From Spirochaetota bacterium (GTDB lineage: Bacteria > Spirochaetota > Spirochaetia > Treponematales > Treponemataceae), in assembly GCA_023393015.1 (NCBI GenBank), contig JAEWMY010000051.1:46893-110892 (forward strand): 64,000 nt of DNA, written 5' to 3'. The translations under genes and the position numbers were made by a program. The notes under the pieces were generated by a model that had not been told where the DNA came from, did no database searches, and saw nothing but the letters and a program-made list of their open reading frames with translations. This document shows, piece by piece, positions 34,051 through 42,789 of this stretch; within the stretch, counting starts at the first letter, position 1, and each line of letters opens with the position of its first letter.

Positions 34051-35379
34051 CTATTTCAAGAGATATTGGATGTCGCCGAAAAGGGCAAACGCGAAAATGA
34101 AAAGGATGAATCCGACTCCGATGAACTGTACGTAATAGAGCGTTTTCGGCTTGAGGGGGCGTCCCTTCAGTACCTCGAGCGCGCTGAACAGGATTATTCC
34201 GCCATCGAGTATCGGTATCGGAAGCAGGTTCATGAGAAACAGCGATACGCAGATTACCCCGAGCAATTCTGCGACTCCGGTCAAACTCGTTTCCGCGACC
34301 TCACCGATCATCATTGTTATCCTGACCGGGCCAGAGACGGCCTCGCTCAACTCGACCCCGCGAAAGAGAAGGGCGATCCCGCGAACGGTGAGTTTAAGCG
34401 TTCGCGCCACGTTTGCCACGCCCGCGCGCGCGCTATCCAGGAAGCCGGTTCCCCGTACCGTCACGCTGACCGGTTTCCACGAGATTCCCGTTTCGACCGA
34501 CCCGTCATCCCGGTACAGAAGAACCAGGGGGAGGCGGACCGAAAGGTCGCCGCGTTCCACGGTCACGATCGCCTGTTCGGGTCGATGTGAAAGCGCGGCG
34601 GATAACTGCGCCTGATGGGAGACGGGAGTTTCGTCGACGGAGACTATCCTGTCTCCGCTCCGTATGCCGCTCGATTCCGCGGCCGAGCCCGGGGAAACCT
34701 TTCCGACGACAAGCGGGACGTAGGGAAATACGCCGATCCTTCCCGTACCCGTTTTCTTGTCGAGTTCCGGAACGAACGCGATCGAGAGCGTCGCGCCGTC
34801 CCTCTCGATTGTAGCTTCTATAAGACGGTCGGGATTGGTTCCGACGTATTGCTGGATGTCCGAAAACGACAGGACGGGATTCCCGTCGAGGGACACTATC
34901 CTGTCACCTTCGAGCATACCCGATTCAAGCGCCGTCCTGGGGGCCGACGGTTCGTACAGTGCCGCGGGAATGATCCTGTTTTCGTACGTCTCGTACGAAT
35001 AGCCTATCGCGCTGACGGCCGCGAACACCAGGGCGGCGAACAAGAGGTTGAAGAACGGTCCTGAGAAGGCGATGAATGTCCGTTTGAGCGGATGCGCGCC
35101 GTAAAACCCGTCCGTTTCGCCGGGAATCGCGTCGAGGCCCTTGTCGAGCGCCTCGCGGAACGCGTGTTCCCCCTTCATTCCGCAGTAGCCTCCGAGGGGA
35201 AAAGCCGAAATGCGGTACTCCGTCGCGCCGCGCTTTTTTTTGAAAAGGACCGGGCCCCATCCGATCGAGAACGACTCGACGGTTACGCCCGAAAGGCGCG
35301 CGGCGATAAAGTGACCGAGTTCATGCACGAAAACAACCAAACCAAGGGCCATAAGACCCACGACTACACGAATCACCAC
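34051..35379 (-). CDS. rseP: Site-2 zinc metalloprotease RseP/RasP
   Basis: Intramembrane protease that cuts membrane-bound regulators or signal-peptide remnants. The 442 residues have HELGH (H19, E20, H23) in the first membrane helix, two PDZ-like domains in the middle (SGMLEGDRIVSLDGNPV and SSGIRSGDRIVSVDETPV), and the C-terminal metal-ligand motif MNLLPIPILDGG. At least four membrane helices. It overlaps dxr by 7 bp; the order frr-uppS-cdsA-dxr-rseP is widespread. Confidence 0.96.
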   Translation of the reverse strand: MVIRVVVGLMALGLVVFVHELGHFIAARLSGVTVESFSIGWGPVLFKKKRGATEYRISAFPLGGYCGMKGEHAFREALDKGLDAIPGETDGFYGAHPLKRTFIAFSGPFFNLLFAALVFAAVSAIGYSYETYENRIIPAALYEPSAPRTALESGMLEGDRIVSLDGNPVLSFSDIQQYVGTNPDRLIEATIERDGATLSIAFVPELDKKTGTGRIGVFPYVPLVVGKVSPGSAAESSGIRSGDRIVSVDETPVSHQAQLSAALSHRPEQAIVTVERGDLSVRLPLVLLYRDDGSVETGISWKPVSVTVRGTGFLDSARAGVANVARTLKLTVRGIALLFRGVELSEAVSGPVRITMMIGEVAETSLTGVAELLGVICVSLFLMNLLPIPILDGGIILFSALEVLKGRPLKPKTLYYVQFIGVGFILFIFAFALFGDIQYLLK

Positions 35380-36488
35380 GAGCGCTCCTTGACGTACTGC
35401 CTTGCATTGCCCCGCGCGCGGCGATCGGCCTCGAGTATATCCTCAAAGGACGTCGGCTCGGTCGACCAGTCGTCGTCCATGACCTTCGCGACCAATTCGG
35501 CAATGCCCCCGAAGGGGAGAGACCCGGCCAGGAATCGTTCCACGGCGATCTCGTTGGCGGCATTATAGCATACGGTATACAAACATCCGAGCGATGCCGC
35601 GCGATACGCGAGTCCCAACATCGGAAAAGCGTCCCTTCGCGGGGGTTCGAAATGCATGTCGAAGGCCTCGTCGAAGGTAAGCGGGCGCAAGTCGTTGTCG
35701 GACTGCTCGGGCCAAAAGAGGGCGGAAAGGATCGGATGGCGCATGTCGGGGTGGGAAACTTGCGCGTACAGCACACCGTCCCGCGTCCTGACGAAGGAAT
35801 GGACGAGGCTTTCGGGGTGAACCACGACCTTGACGGAGTCGGGAGACAGGTCGAACAGCCTGACCGCCTCGATAACCTCGAGGCCCTTGTTCGCGAGCGA
35901 GGCGGAATCTATCGTGATCTTCGATCCCATCGACCATGTCGGGTGCTTTAGCGCGTCCGCAGGAGTCGCGGCACGGATACGACCTTCGTCCCACGTTCGG
36001 AACGGGCCTCCCGAGGCGGTAAGGATGACTTCGGAAACGGCTTCGTGGCCATACGCACCGATAAGCGAAAAAACGGCGGAATGCTCCGAGTCTACGGGGA
36101 GTAACGATCGACCCGCCCGCGAGGCGAGGGACCTGACGAGCGGACCTGCCATGACGATCGTTTCCTTGTTCGCGAGCGCGAGATCCTTGCCCGACTCCAG
36201 AGCCGCGACCGAGGGAAGGAGTCCGCTCGATCCCGCAATGCCGTTTACGACGATATCCGCGTCGGTATCTCGAATCATGTCCAGCAGGGCGGATTCGCCT
36301 TCAGTACCCGACAGAACCGCGGATGCGCCGGGAAACTCCGCTTTCAGCGCGGAGAGGGCGACGCCGTCGGAATGGGCGGACAGGGCCGCCACCGTAAAGG
36401 AATCGGGATTGCTCCTGATCACGTCAAGGCTACTGTCGCCTATTGAACCCGTCGCGCCGAGCACTATGACCCGTTTTTTCCCTTTCAT
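35373..36488 (-). CDS. dxr: 1-deoxy-D-xylulose 5-phosphate reductoisomerase
   Basis: Second enzyme of the MEP isoprenoid pathway, making 2-C-methyl-D-erythritol 4-phosphate with NADPH. The 371 residues show the NADPH loop GATGSIGDSSLD near residue 11, ALANKETIVMAG near 130, the metal and substrate segment SEHSAVF near 160, and HPTWSMGSKITIDSASLANKG. The product feeds undecaprenyl synthesis by UppS encoded two genes upstream. It begins 3 bases after cdsA. Confidence 0.97.
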   Translation of the reverse strand: MKGKKRVIVLGATGSIGDSSLDVIRSNPDSFTVAALSAHSDGVALSALKAEFPGASAVLSGTEGESALLDMIRDTDADIVVNGIAGSSGLLPSVAALESGKDLALANKETIVMAGPLVRSLASRAGRSLLPVDSEHSAVFSLIGAYGHEAVSEVILTASGGPFRTWDEGRIRAATPADALKHPTWSMGSKITIDSASLANKGLEVIEAVRLFDLSPDSVKVVVHPESLVHSFVRTRDGVLYAQVSHPDMRHPILSALFWPEQSDNDLRPLTFDEAFDMHFEPPRRDAFPMLGLAYRAASLGCLYTVCYNAANEIAVERFLAGSLPFGGIAELVAKVMDDDWSTEPTSFEDILEADRRARGNARQYVKERSW

Positions 36489-36491
36489 CGT

Positions 36492-37337
36492 TTATCCGAA
36501 GAAGAGTTCCGTAACGATGTAGAATACGGGCGCCGCGAGGATGACCGAGTCGATGCTGTCGAGAACGCCGCCCCTTCCCGGAATGAGGGTACCGGAATCC
36601 TTTATGCCCGTCGATCGCTTTAGGATTGACTCGATGATGTCGCCGATGATCGCCATCGTCGCGGTGCATATTCCCGTGATGACGAGCCGACCCATGTTTC
36701 CGCCGAAGGCGTCGAAAAAGAGATACGTGCCGATTATCCCGGCGACTATCGACCCGAAATATCCGCCGACGAAACCGGCGATACTCTTGTTCGGGCTCGC
36801 GGGAATGAGACCCCTGTTTCCCTTGCCGAACAACATGCCGAAAAACCAGGCGAGTGAGTCGCACATGAATACCATGAGAAAGAAAACGCTCAGAAGCGCG
36901 CCGGCGTTTTCGCGGACGGTCAGCGCGCACAGGTAGGTAACGAGCGTTGACGGATAGATAATGATGGTGAACGAGGATGCGATCCTTCCCGCGGCCTTGT
37001 CGAACGAGCCCGAGAAGGAACCGACGAACTCCCAAACGAGTATGACGATGCACGCGAGCGCGGATGACACGAAAATGGCGTGAAGAGGAAACCCGAATAC
37101 CGCCGCGGCCGAAGCGGTTCCCGGCACGATCAGGGCGGTAAGGAGGGACAGGGGCAGGGGCAATACGGGAAGACGGGTCGCGAGAAGCGCGCGCATCTCC
37201 ACTACGGCGAAGGCCGCGAAAACGAGTATCTCGATGTGAAAGAATAGATAATTGAAATGAGGAAGGAAAAAGACCGATGCGACAATGAGCGGAAGACCGA
37301 AGAAAAACAGCAAAAGCCGTTCGATAAGCTTTCTCAT
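36492..37337 (-). CDS. cdsA: Phosphatidate cytidylyltransferase
   Basis: Makes CDP-diacylglycerol for phospholipid synthesis in the inner membrane. The 281 residues have about eight membrane helices and the CDP-DAG synthase signature SILKRSTGIKDSGTLIPG followed by GGVLDSIDSVI near the C-terminus. SPNKSIAGFVGG is a second conserved cytoplasmic segment. Overlaps uppS by 4 bp. Confidence 0.95.
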   Translation of the reverse strand: MRKLIERLLLFFFGLPLIVASVFFLPHFNYLFFHIEILVFAAFAVVEMRALLATRLPVLPLPLSLLTALIVPGTASAAAVFGFPLHAIFVSSALACIVILVWEFVGSFSGSFDKAAGRIASSFTIIIYPSTLVTYLCALTVRENAGALLSVFFLMVFMCDSLAWFFGMLFGKGNRGLIPASPNKSIAGFVGGYFGSIVAGIIGTYLFFDAFGGNMGRLVITGICTATMAIIGDIIESILKRSTGIKDSGTLIPGRGGVLDSIDSVILAAPVFYIVTELFFG

Positions 37338-38020
37338 TTAACACCACCAAAGCGTCTATCGCGCGATTTATAACAGTCTAACGCGAGATCGAGTTTTTCG
37401 CCATCCCAATCGGGCCAGAGTTCGTCGCTGAAATAGTATTCGGCGTACGCGGTTTGCCAGAGCATGAAGTTGCTCAAACGACGCTCGCCGCTCGTGCGAA
37501 TCACCAGGTCGACGGGAGGAAGCTCCGGCGCGTCGAGGAAGGCGGCGAACGCGTCCGCCGTCATCGTGGACGTTTTATCGACGGGAATTTTGCGTATTGC
37601 CCTGATTATCTCGTCCTGACCGCCGTAATTTATGGCGAGGGCGACCGTCATGCGGGTGAAAGAAGATGTTTCCGCTACGGTTTCGGTAATTTCCCTCGCG
37701 ATGTTGTCCGGGAGCGCCGTGATATCGCCCATATGCACAACGCGGATCCCGTTATTGCGGTAAAAATCGAGCTCCGCGCGAAGATGCGTCGCTATGAGGG
37801 ACATGAGAAATCCGACTTCCTCCGCAGCGCGTTTCCAGTTTTCGGTGGAGAAGGCGAAGAGCGTGACGTACCGGACGTTTCGTTCCGACGCCCGCTGGAT
37901 TACCCGTTTCGCGGCCTCAAGTCCCTGCTGATGTCCGACGGTTCTCGGGGCGCCCCTTTGCTTGGCCCATCGCCCGTTTCCGTCCATGATAATGCCGATG
38001 TGACGCGGTATGTCGTTCAT
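37334..38020 (-). CDS. uppS: Undecaprenyl diphosphate synthase (cis-prenyltransferase)
   Basis: Makes the C55 lipid carrier for peptidoglycan and glycan assembly. In its 228 residues, HIGIIMDGNGRWAKQRG is at 7-23 with the catalytic Asp in MDGN. FAFSTENWKR follows, and the C-terminal substrate motif is RTSGERRLSNFMLWQ. The start codon shares one base with the frr stop (TGATG), so translation is coupled. Confidence 0.96.
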   Translation of the reverse strand: MNDIPRHIGIIMDGNGRWAKQRGAPRTVGHQQGLEAAKRVIQRASERNVRYVTLFAFSTENWKRAAEEVGFLMSLIATHLRAELDFYRNNGIRVVHMGDITALPDNIAREITETVAETSSFTRMTVALAINYGGQDEIIRAIRKIPVDKTSTMTADAFAAFLDAPELPPVDLVIRTSGERRLSNFMLWQTAYAEYYFSDELWPDWDGEKLDLALDCYKSRDRRFGGVK

Positions 38021-38574
38021 CAGCCTTCCATGATTTCCTTTTCTTTTTCCTCTAGGATCTTGTTAATTTCCTGGATGAACTTGTCCGTTTCCTTCTGCAG
38101 TTCTTCCTCGGCGGTCTTGAGACCGTCTTCGGTCAGCTGGCCTTCTTTTTCGAGTTTCTTGAACTCATCGTTGCCGTCGCGCCTGATGTTCCTGATCGCC
38201 ACGCGGCTTTGCTCGGCCTGACCCTTTGCCTGCTTGACGAGTTCCTTTCGGCGTTCTTCCGTAAGCGGCGGTATGGCTATTCGAATGACCTTTCCGTCGT
38301 TCGACGGATTGAGTCCGAGTTCGGATTTTTGCAGGGCCTTCTCAATCTCGCCGATGAGCCCCTTGTCCCAGGGCTGTATCACGACAAGGCGCGCTTCCGG
38401 TATCGATATGGTCGCTACCTGGCTAAGCGGAGACTTGTCTCCGTAATAGTCGACGCGGACGCGATCGAAGAGGGCGGCTGACGCGCGGCCCGTTCGGATC
38501 GTATTCAGATCGTCCTTCAGGGACTGAATCGATTTTTTCATGCGCTCGACATGAGCGACGATGCTATCGGACAT
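38020..38574 (-). CDS. frr: Ribosome recycling factor
   Basis: Splits terminated ribosomes with EF-G. 184 residues, the family size. The core motif LNTIRTGRASAALFDRVRVDYYG is near 23-45 (Arg/Gly pattern conserved), followed by PWDKGLIGEIEKAL and IRIAIPPLTEERRKELVK. A GGGAGGA site precedes the ATG by 6 bases. It follows a hairpin after tsf. Confidence 0.97.
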   Translation of the reverse strand: MSDSIVAHVERMKKSIQSLKDDLNTIRTGRASAALFDRVRVDYYGDKSPLSQVATISIPEARLVVIQPWDKGLIGEIEKALQKSELGLNPSNDGKVIRIAIPPLTEERRKELVKQAKGQAEQSRVAIRNIRRDGNDEFKKLEKEGQLTEDGLKTAEEELQKETDKFIQEINKILEEKEKEIMEG

Positions 38575-38611
38575 CTGGGTCCTCCCATGGACTTTCGTCT
38601 TATTGAGGAAA

Positions 38612-38640
38612 CGGGACCGTACCCGCCAAGGCCGGTCCCG
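38612..38640 (-). terminator. Hairpin between tsf and frr, possible attenuator
   Basis: CGGGACCG (38633-38640 on the minus strand) and CGGTCCCG (38612-38619) form an 8-bp GC-rich stem with a 13-base loop. Only three T follow, so termination is likely partial at best; an mRNA-processing role is equally possible. Confidence 0.45.
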
Positions 38641-38647
38641 ATCCGGG

Positions 38648-39487
38648 TTATTTCGCTCCGAGCTGGAAAAGGACCATGCGGGAAAGCTCGAGCTTTCCTC
38701 CGGCGGCCTTTCCGATCTCTTCCATCTTTTTGGCGACGGAAACCTTGTCGTCCTTCACGAACGGCTGCTCGAGGAAGCAGATGTCCGCGAGGTGCTTCTT
38801 GATCTTGCCCTGAACGATGCCGGCCTTGACGTTTTCGGGCTTGTCGAGTTCGGCGACCTGCTTCGTGAAAATCTCGGTCTGCTCGGCGATATAGGCCTTG
38901 TCCACGGAACCGGTGTCGGGATAGAGCGGAGCGAACGCTGCGAGATGAAGGCAGCAGTCATACGCGAACTCGCGAACAGACTGGTTCGAGAAAACCTCCG
39001 GCTTGTCGGACTTGAGAACGACGAGGGCGCCGGTTTTCTTGTCGGAGTGGATATACTTCTCGATATACTCGTTGGCGGACGCGGTTACGGAAACGACGCG
39101 GGTAAGCGCCATGTTCTCGCGGACCTTCGTGGCAAGCTCGAGAACCATCGAGGAAAGATCCTCGGTGACGTCCGTATAGCCCTTCGCGAAGGCTGTTTCC
39201 ACTACCTTGTCGCCGAGCGCGATAAAATCGGTGTTCTTCGCGACAAAGTCGGTTTCGCACGTAAGTTCGGCCATGACGGCCTTTTTACCGTCGGTCTTGA
39301 CGAGCACGAGGCCTTCGCTCGTCGCCCGTCCGGCGCGCTTTTCGACCGCGGCAAGACCTTTTTCCTTGAGGAGTTTTTCGGCCGCGGCGGGATCGCCGTT
39401 GCACTCGACAAGGGCGTTCTTGCATTCCATCATGCCCGCGCCGGTTTTGTCGCGCAGGGCCTTAACGTCAGATGCCTTTATGTCCAT
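38648..39487 (-). CDS. tsf: Elongation factor Ts
   Basis: Guanine-nucleotide exchange factor for EF-Tu. The 279 residues begin with the UBA-like domain and signature VKALRDKTGAGMMECKNAL (about 8-26), then CETDFVAKNTDFIALGDKV near 76. Both EF-Tu-contact repeats are present. An AAGGAG site precedes the ATG. Directly downstream of rpsB as in most bacteria, with a perfect hairpin between them. Confidence 0.97.
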   Translation of the reverse strand: MDIKASDVKALRDKTGAGMMECKNALVECNGDPAAAEKLLKEKGLAAVEKRAGRATSEGLVLVKTDGKKAVMAELTCETDFVAKNTDFIALGDKVVETAFAKGYTDVTEDLSSMVLELATKVRENMALTRVVSVTASANEYIEKYIHSDKKTGALVVLKSDKPEVFSNQSVREFAYDCCLHLAAFAPLYPDTGSVDKAYIAEQTEIFTKQVAELDKPENVKAGIVQGKIKKHLADICFLEQPFVKDDKVSVAKKMEEIGKAAGGKLELSRMVLFQLGAK

Positions 39488-39511
39488 GAATCGTCTCCTT
39501 GTTACGGGTTA

Positions 39512-39537
39512 CGGAACGGTCGCACGCGACCGTTCCG
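39512..39537. repeat. Perfect 12-bp inverted repeat between rpsB and tsf
   Basis: CGGAACGGTCGC (39512-39523) and GCGACCGTTCCG (39526-39537) pair fully with two bases between. No T-run on the minus strand, so it is not a classical terminator; it could protect the rpsB 3' end or set the S2:EF-Ts ratio. Confidence 0.8.
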
Positions 39538-39542
39538 AACCG

Positions 39543-40415
39543 TTATTTCTCGTCGTAGAGCTTGTCTTCGTCGACGAGGCTTTCGGTCGCCTCGGCGGCC
39601 GGCTCCTCGGTCTTGGTCTCAGCGGGAGTGTAATTGCTGTAATCCTCGATTTCTTCCTCTTTCTGCACGGGAGCGGCGCCGGTATCGACGTCGTCCTCGT
39701 CATCCTGGAGGTTCTCGATGATCTTGAGCCCGTTCTCGTTATCCGCCTCGACGACGGCGTTCGCGATGATCTGCGTAAAGAGGGAGATGGCGCGGATCGC
39801 GTCGTCGTTTCCGGGAATCGGATAGTCGATGCCCTCGGGGTTGCAGTTCGTGTCTACGACGGCGACGATGGGGATCCCCATGCGGCGCGCTTCGGCGACG
39901 GCGATGGTTTCCTTGCGGGTGTCGATAACGAAAATGATGCCGGGAAGCTCCTTCATCTCCTTGATGCCGCCGAGGTTCTTTTCGAGCTTGGTTTTCTCTT
40001 TCTGGAGGGCGGCGATCTCTTTCTTGGTGAGGCTTTCGAAGGTGCCGTCGATTTCCATCTTCTCGATTTTCTTGAGACGGAGAAGGCTTTTCTTGATGGT
40101 GGTGAAGTTGGTAAGCATGCCGCCGAGCCAACGGTTGTTCACGAAGAACATTCCGCATCGTTCGGCTTCCTTGGCGATCGTCTGCTGCGCCTGCTTCTTG
40201 GTGCCGACGAAGAGTACGCTCTTGCCTGCCGCGGCGGTCTTGCGAACTGCCTCGTAGGCTTCCTTGATCGACAGGATGGTTTTCTGAAGATCGATGATAT
40301 GGATCCCGTTCCGTTCCGCGAAGATATACTTCTTCATGCGGGGATCCCAACGCTTGACCTGGTGCCCGAAGTGCACGCCGGATTCAAGCAGACTTTTCAT
40401 GGTGACTACTGCCAT
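39543..40415 (-). CDS. rpsB: 30S ribosomal protein S2 with acidic C-terminal extension
   Basis: Small-subunit protein. The core is canonical: VTMKSLLESGVHFGHQVKRW near the start, and GGMLTNFTTIKKSL, FVIDTRKETIAVAEARRMGI and NPEGIDYPIPGNDDAIRAI follow. The 290 residues include about 55 extra C-terminal ones (about 235-290), very rich in Asp, Glu and Ala, beyond the usual end. An AAAAGGAG site precedes the ATG. It is the first gene of the translation/isoprenoid/envelope operon. Confidence 0.97.
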   Translation of the reverse strand: MAVVTMKSLLESGVHFGHQVKRWDPRMKKYIFAERNGIHIIDLQKTILSIKEAYEAVRKTAAAGKSVLFVGTKKQAQQTIAKEAERCGMFFVNNRWLGGMLTNFTTIKKSLLRLKKIEKMEIDGTFESLTKKEIAALQKEKTKLEKNLGGIKEMKELPGIIFVIDTRKETIAVAEARRMGIPIVAVVDTNCNPEGIDYPIPGNDDAIRAISLFTQIIANAVVEADNENGLKIIENLQDDEDDVDTGAAPVQKEEEIEDYSNYTPAETKTEEPAAEATESLVDEDKLYDEK

Positions 40416-40518
40416 GAGTTGACTCCTTTTGCGGCTAAACGGACCGATTGATCCCGATTACGCCGCCCCTTCTCTGATTCTCGGATGCCGGAAGGCTCCG
40501 GAAGATGTGCCGGACAGG
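40416..40518 (-). other. Leader/gap between maf and rpsB
   Basis: 103 bases that would form the rpsB leader, a place where S2 regulates its own mRNA in other bacteria. I see the AAAAGGAG ribosome site and a small CCGGA/TCCGG hairpin near 40488-40501, but no convincing promoter, so rpsB may be transcribed from upstream of maf. Confidence 0.4.
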
Positions 40519-41100
40519 CTAAAAGCGATATCCGTGCTCGCGGAGTATGGCATATAAATCGTGTATTGGCAAGCCTACGATTCCGCTCCAGGATCCCTCG
40601 ATTTTCGGAATGAAAAAGGCGGCGAGGCCCTGGATTCGGTACCCTCCCGCGACGCCTTGCCATTCGCCGGTATCGAGATACCGCTCAATTTCATCTTCGG
40701 CAAGGGACGAAAAGCGAACCGTGTTTACGCTCGTTTTGCTCGTCGTGAAGGTCGTAACCGAATCGTAGAGGCTGATCGACGTAATGACCTCGTGCGTCTT
40801 TCCCGAAAACGACCGAAGCATCGAGGCCGCCTCTTCGCGCGATTCGGGCTTCCTGAAGATACGTTCTCCCTGACAGATGATCGTGTCGGCCCCCAGAACC
40901 CAGGGCATGTTGAACGATACCTTCATTCTGATTACCGACTCCACCTTTTTCATGGAATAGAGCTCGGCCAATTCATAGACGCCGACTCCCTCCACGGGCT
41001 GTTCCTCATAGTCAGGCGATACGACGGAGAAGGGGATGTTGAGACTTTTCAGTATTTCCTGTCGTCGCGGCGACGTTGAGGCGAGAACTATTGATTCCAT
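40519..41100 (-). CDS. maf: Maf-family nucleotide pyrophosphatase
   Basis: House-cleaning pyrophosphatase that removes dTTP, UTP or modified nucleotides from the pool. 193 residues. Starts with VLASTSPRRQEILKSL (family SPRR motif) and continues with WVLGADTII (catalytic Asp) and REEAASMLRSFSGKTHEVIT. A GGGAG site lies 9 bases before the ATG at 41100. It is divergent from tRNA-Arg and may carry rpsB on the same transcript. Confidence 0.93.
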   Translation of the reverse strand: MESIVLASTSPRRQEILKSLNIPFSVVSPDYEEQPVEGVGVYELAELYSMKKVESVIRMKVSFNMPWVLGADTIICQGERIFRKPESREEAASMLRSFSGKTHEVITSISLYDSVTTFTTSKTSVNTVRFSSLAEDEIERYLDTGEWQGVAGGYRIQGLAAFFIPKIEGSWSGIVGLPIHDLYAILREHGYRF

Positions 41101-41119
41101 GGATACAATCTCCCGTTGG

Positions 41120-41148
41120 TTGACAAAGTGGTGTTTTTCCGCTGTAAT
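41120..41148 (+). promoter_or_regulatory. tRNA-Arg promoter
   Basis: TTGACA (41120-41125) and TGTAAT (41143-41148), 17-base spacer, with +1 predicted about 6 bases before the tRNA. Confidence 0.65.
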
Positions 41149-41160
41149 AGGTTTCGACTC

Positions 41161-41234
<74 letters not shown>

Positions 41235-41258
41235 TAATAAACGTTCGTCGCGAGACGA

Positions 41259-41291
41259 AAAAAAAACCCGGCGACGACCGGGTTTTTTTTT
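41259..41291. terminator. Bidirectional terminator after tRNA-Arg
   Basis: AAACCCGG/CCGGGTTT stem (41264-41271/41278-41285) with a six-base loop, an A-run on the left and nine T on the right (41283-41291). It serves tRNA-Arg and, read on the minus strand, the HEAT-repeat gene. Confidence 0.9.
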
Positions 41292-41305
41292 GCCGCGGGA
41301 CGAGC

Positions 41306-42052
41306 CTATTTCTTCTCGTTCTTCGCGCTCTGGTTTCCCTTGCCGTTCCCGCTTACGCTCTTCAGAACCTCGTACGCGCGATTCCGAACCGGCGTTACGT
41401 AATTGTAGTTACCCGCGATTCTGATGATAGATTCCACCATTCCCGACTTGTTCTTGACGTTTGGCGCGAGTTTCTCGTAGGTGTTGAGAACTTCGAGAGC
41501 CAGCGAGCTTGTAGGCAGGATGATGTCGAACTTCTTGGTAACCCAGTTGATCATCTCCACGACTTCGTCGTTGTCGTTGTAACCGAGATCTCCGAGCGAC
41601 TTTACGGCCGACGTAATGACCGCGGGCTCGTTGTCGGCGTACATGACCGCGACGAGGGTGTTCTTGGCCTCTACCGTTCCCATCTTTCCGAGCAATTCGC
41701 AAGCCTTCATGCGGATGTCCGGGAAGTTGTTGATCGTGCGTCCGGATTCCCGGATAACCGTGCCGATTCCCTCTTTCGCGAGGGAGTCGAGCGCCACTTG
41801 CATGTCCTCGTTCACGCGTCCCGCTTCGATAGCGCCCTCGATATACTGGAGGGCGACTTGTTTGCTGTCGCGACCTTCCGCGATCGCGAGCTCCCTGACG
41901 ATGACGCCTTCTACGGAACTCAGGTAGGCCTCTTCAACCGTCATGATCGAGTCCGCTTTCTTGTCCTCGGTTTTATCGGCAGCCTGAGCGAAAAGGGCGG
42001 AACCCACAAGGAAAAAGCATGCTACTAGCATGGCCAACGGTTTTATGCGCAT
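41306..42052 (-). CDS. Exported HEAT-repeat protein
   Basis: 248 residues. The signal peptide MRIKPLAMLVACFFLVGSALFAQA cleaves after AQA. The mature part is all-helical with HEAT-like repeats, for example DIRMKACELLGKMGTVEAKN and AVITSAVKSLGDLGYNDNDE. Such repeats form a superhelical protein-binding scaffold. Periplasmic location is inferred. A GGGGAGG site lies before the ATG at 42052 and a promoter upstream. The function is unknown. Confidence 0.82.
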   Translation of the reverse strand: MRIKPLAMLVACFFLVGSALFAQAADKTEDKKADSIMTVEEAYLSSVEGVIVRELAIAEGRDSKQVALQYIEGAIEAGRVNEDMQVALDSLAKEGIGTVIRESGRTINNFPDIRMKACELLGKMGTVEAKNTLVAVMYADNEPAVITSAVKSLGDLGYNDNDEVVEMINWVTKKFDIILPTSSLALEVLNTYEKLAPNVKNKSGMVESIIRIAGNYNYVTPVRNRAYEVLKSVSGNGKGNQSAKNEKK

Positions 42053-42105
42053 ACAAACGACCTCCCCTGGTCAGCACGGTTAATACAAATCAAGGCAATA
42101 TGGTA

Positions 42106-42134
42106 ATAATTCGGCATTTTCGGCACAAAGTCAA
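42106..42134 (-). promoter_or_regulatory. Promoter of the HEAT-repeat gene
   Basis: TTGACT (42129-42134) and AATTAT (42106-42111) on the minus strand, 17-base spacer, giving a leader of about 48 bases with GGGGAGG. Confidence 0.5.
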
Positions 42135-42148
42135 GGGTACTCCGGTAG

Positions 42149-42697
42149 TCACAGGTTTTTGGGAACAAGCTTCCAGCCCCTTTCGGTCTTTTCGAGAATG
42201 TAAATGGCGGCCGGGGATCCGGGCGCTATCTCCATTATCACGTATACGCGCGTCGGAGAAACGAACTGAATGTCATCCACGCGCATGTTCTGCCTCGAGG
42301 GGACGAATACGTAGGAAAAATAGTCCTTGAGGTTTCTAAGCTTGAGCCCCTTCGTCGGAAGGCTTGACGAAACCTTTTCCAGGGTTTCCGGGTTCGAGAA
42401 CTCGTCGTAATATTCTTTGGAAAGATAGGTCAACCAGCGGTCATAGTCGCGGTTCAGCGTGATCCTGTTCAGTTCTTCCACAACCGCCTGCATCTCGTTT
42501 TTCGTGCTTTCAAACGTAGATTTCGTTATGGCTACCGTATCAAACCGAACGACAACATCCTCGTCCGGCGAAATGGCCTGTCCGCCGTTCTCCCCGTTCC
42601 GATTTACGGGCGTTTCATCGGGTTTCGGAGCGGGTCCGGAGCCGCAGGAAGAAAATAGTATTGTCGCGCAAAAAAAGAGTACCGCGGTTTTCTTCAT
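42149..42697 (-). CDS. Small lipoprotein, function unknown
   Basis: 182 residues from the ATG at 42697. The signal peptide MKKTAVLFFCATILFSSC has a spirochaetal lipobox with the lipidated Cys at 18. The mature part starts with a Pro/Asn/Gly-rich linker and continues as an alpha/beta domain in which YDRWLTYLSKEYYDEFSN near residue 85 resembles the helical start of NTF2-like (SnoaL) domains; that is a weak guess. An in-frame start 13 codons upstream would place the -10 inside the gene and was rejected. The promoter predicts a leaderless mRNA. Confidence 0.8.
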   Translation of the reverse strand: MKKTAVLFFCATILFSSCGSGPAPKPDETPVNRNGENGGQAISPDEDVVVRFDTVAITKSTFESTKNEMQAVVEELNRITLNRDYDRWLTYLSKEYYDEFSNPETLEKVSSSLPTKGLKLRNLKDYFSYVFVPSRQNMRVDDIQFVSPTRVYVIMEIAPGSPAAIYILEKTERGWKLVPKNL

Positions 42698-42703
42698 TCC
42701 CAA

Positions 42704-42732
42704 ATAGTATCCCGTCCCGCCGCAAACGTCAA
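42704..42732 (-). promoter_or_regulatory. Lipoprotein gene promoter, predicted leaderless start
   Basis: TTGACG (42727-42732) and TACTAT (42704-42709) on the minus strand, 17-base spacer, then TTGGGA and the ATG. The predicted +1 is exactly 42697. Confidence 0.75.
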
Positions 42733-42789
42733 ACACTTTTGACTTATTTTATATTTGGGTGCTTGACGGTCTCGACCGGGAGGTCTAGA

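Noticed and set aside
41098..41126. maf promoter sharing its -35 with tRNA-Arg
   Set aside because: TTGTCA is present on the minus strand, but no -10 lies at 16-18 bases; maf has a Shine-Dalgarno site and its promoter is not resolved.
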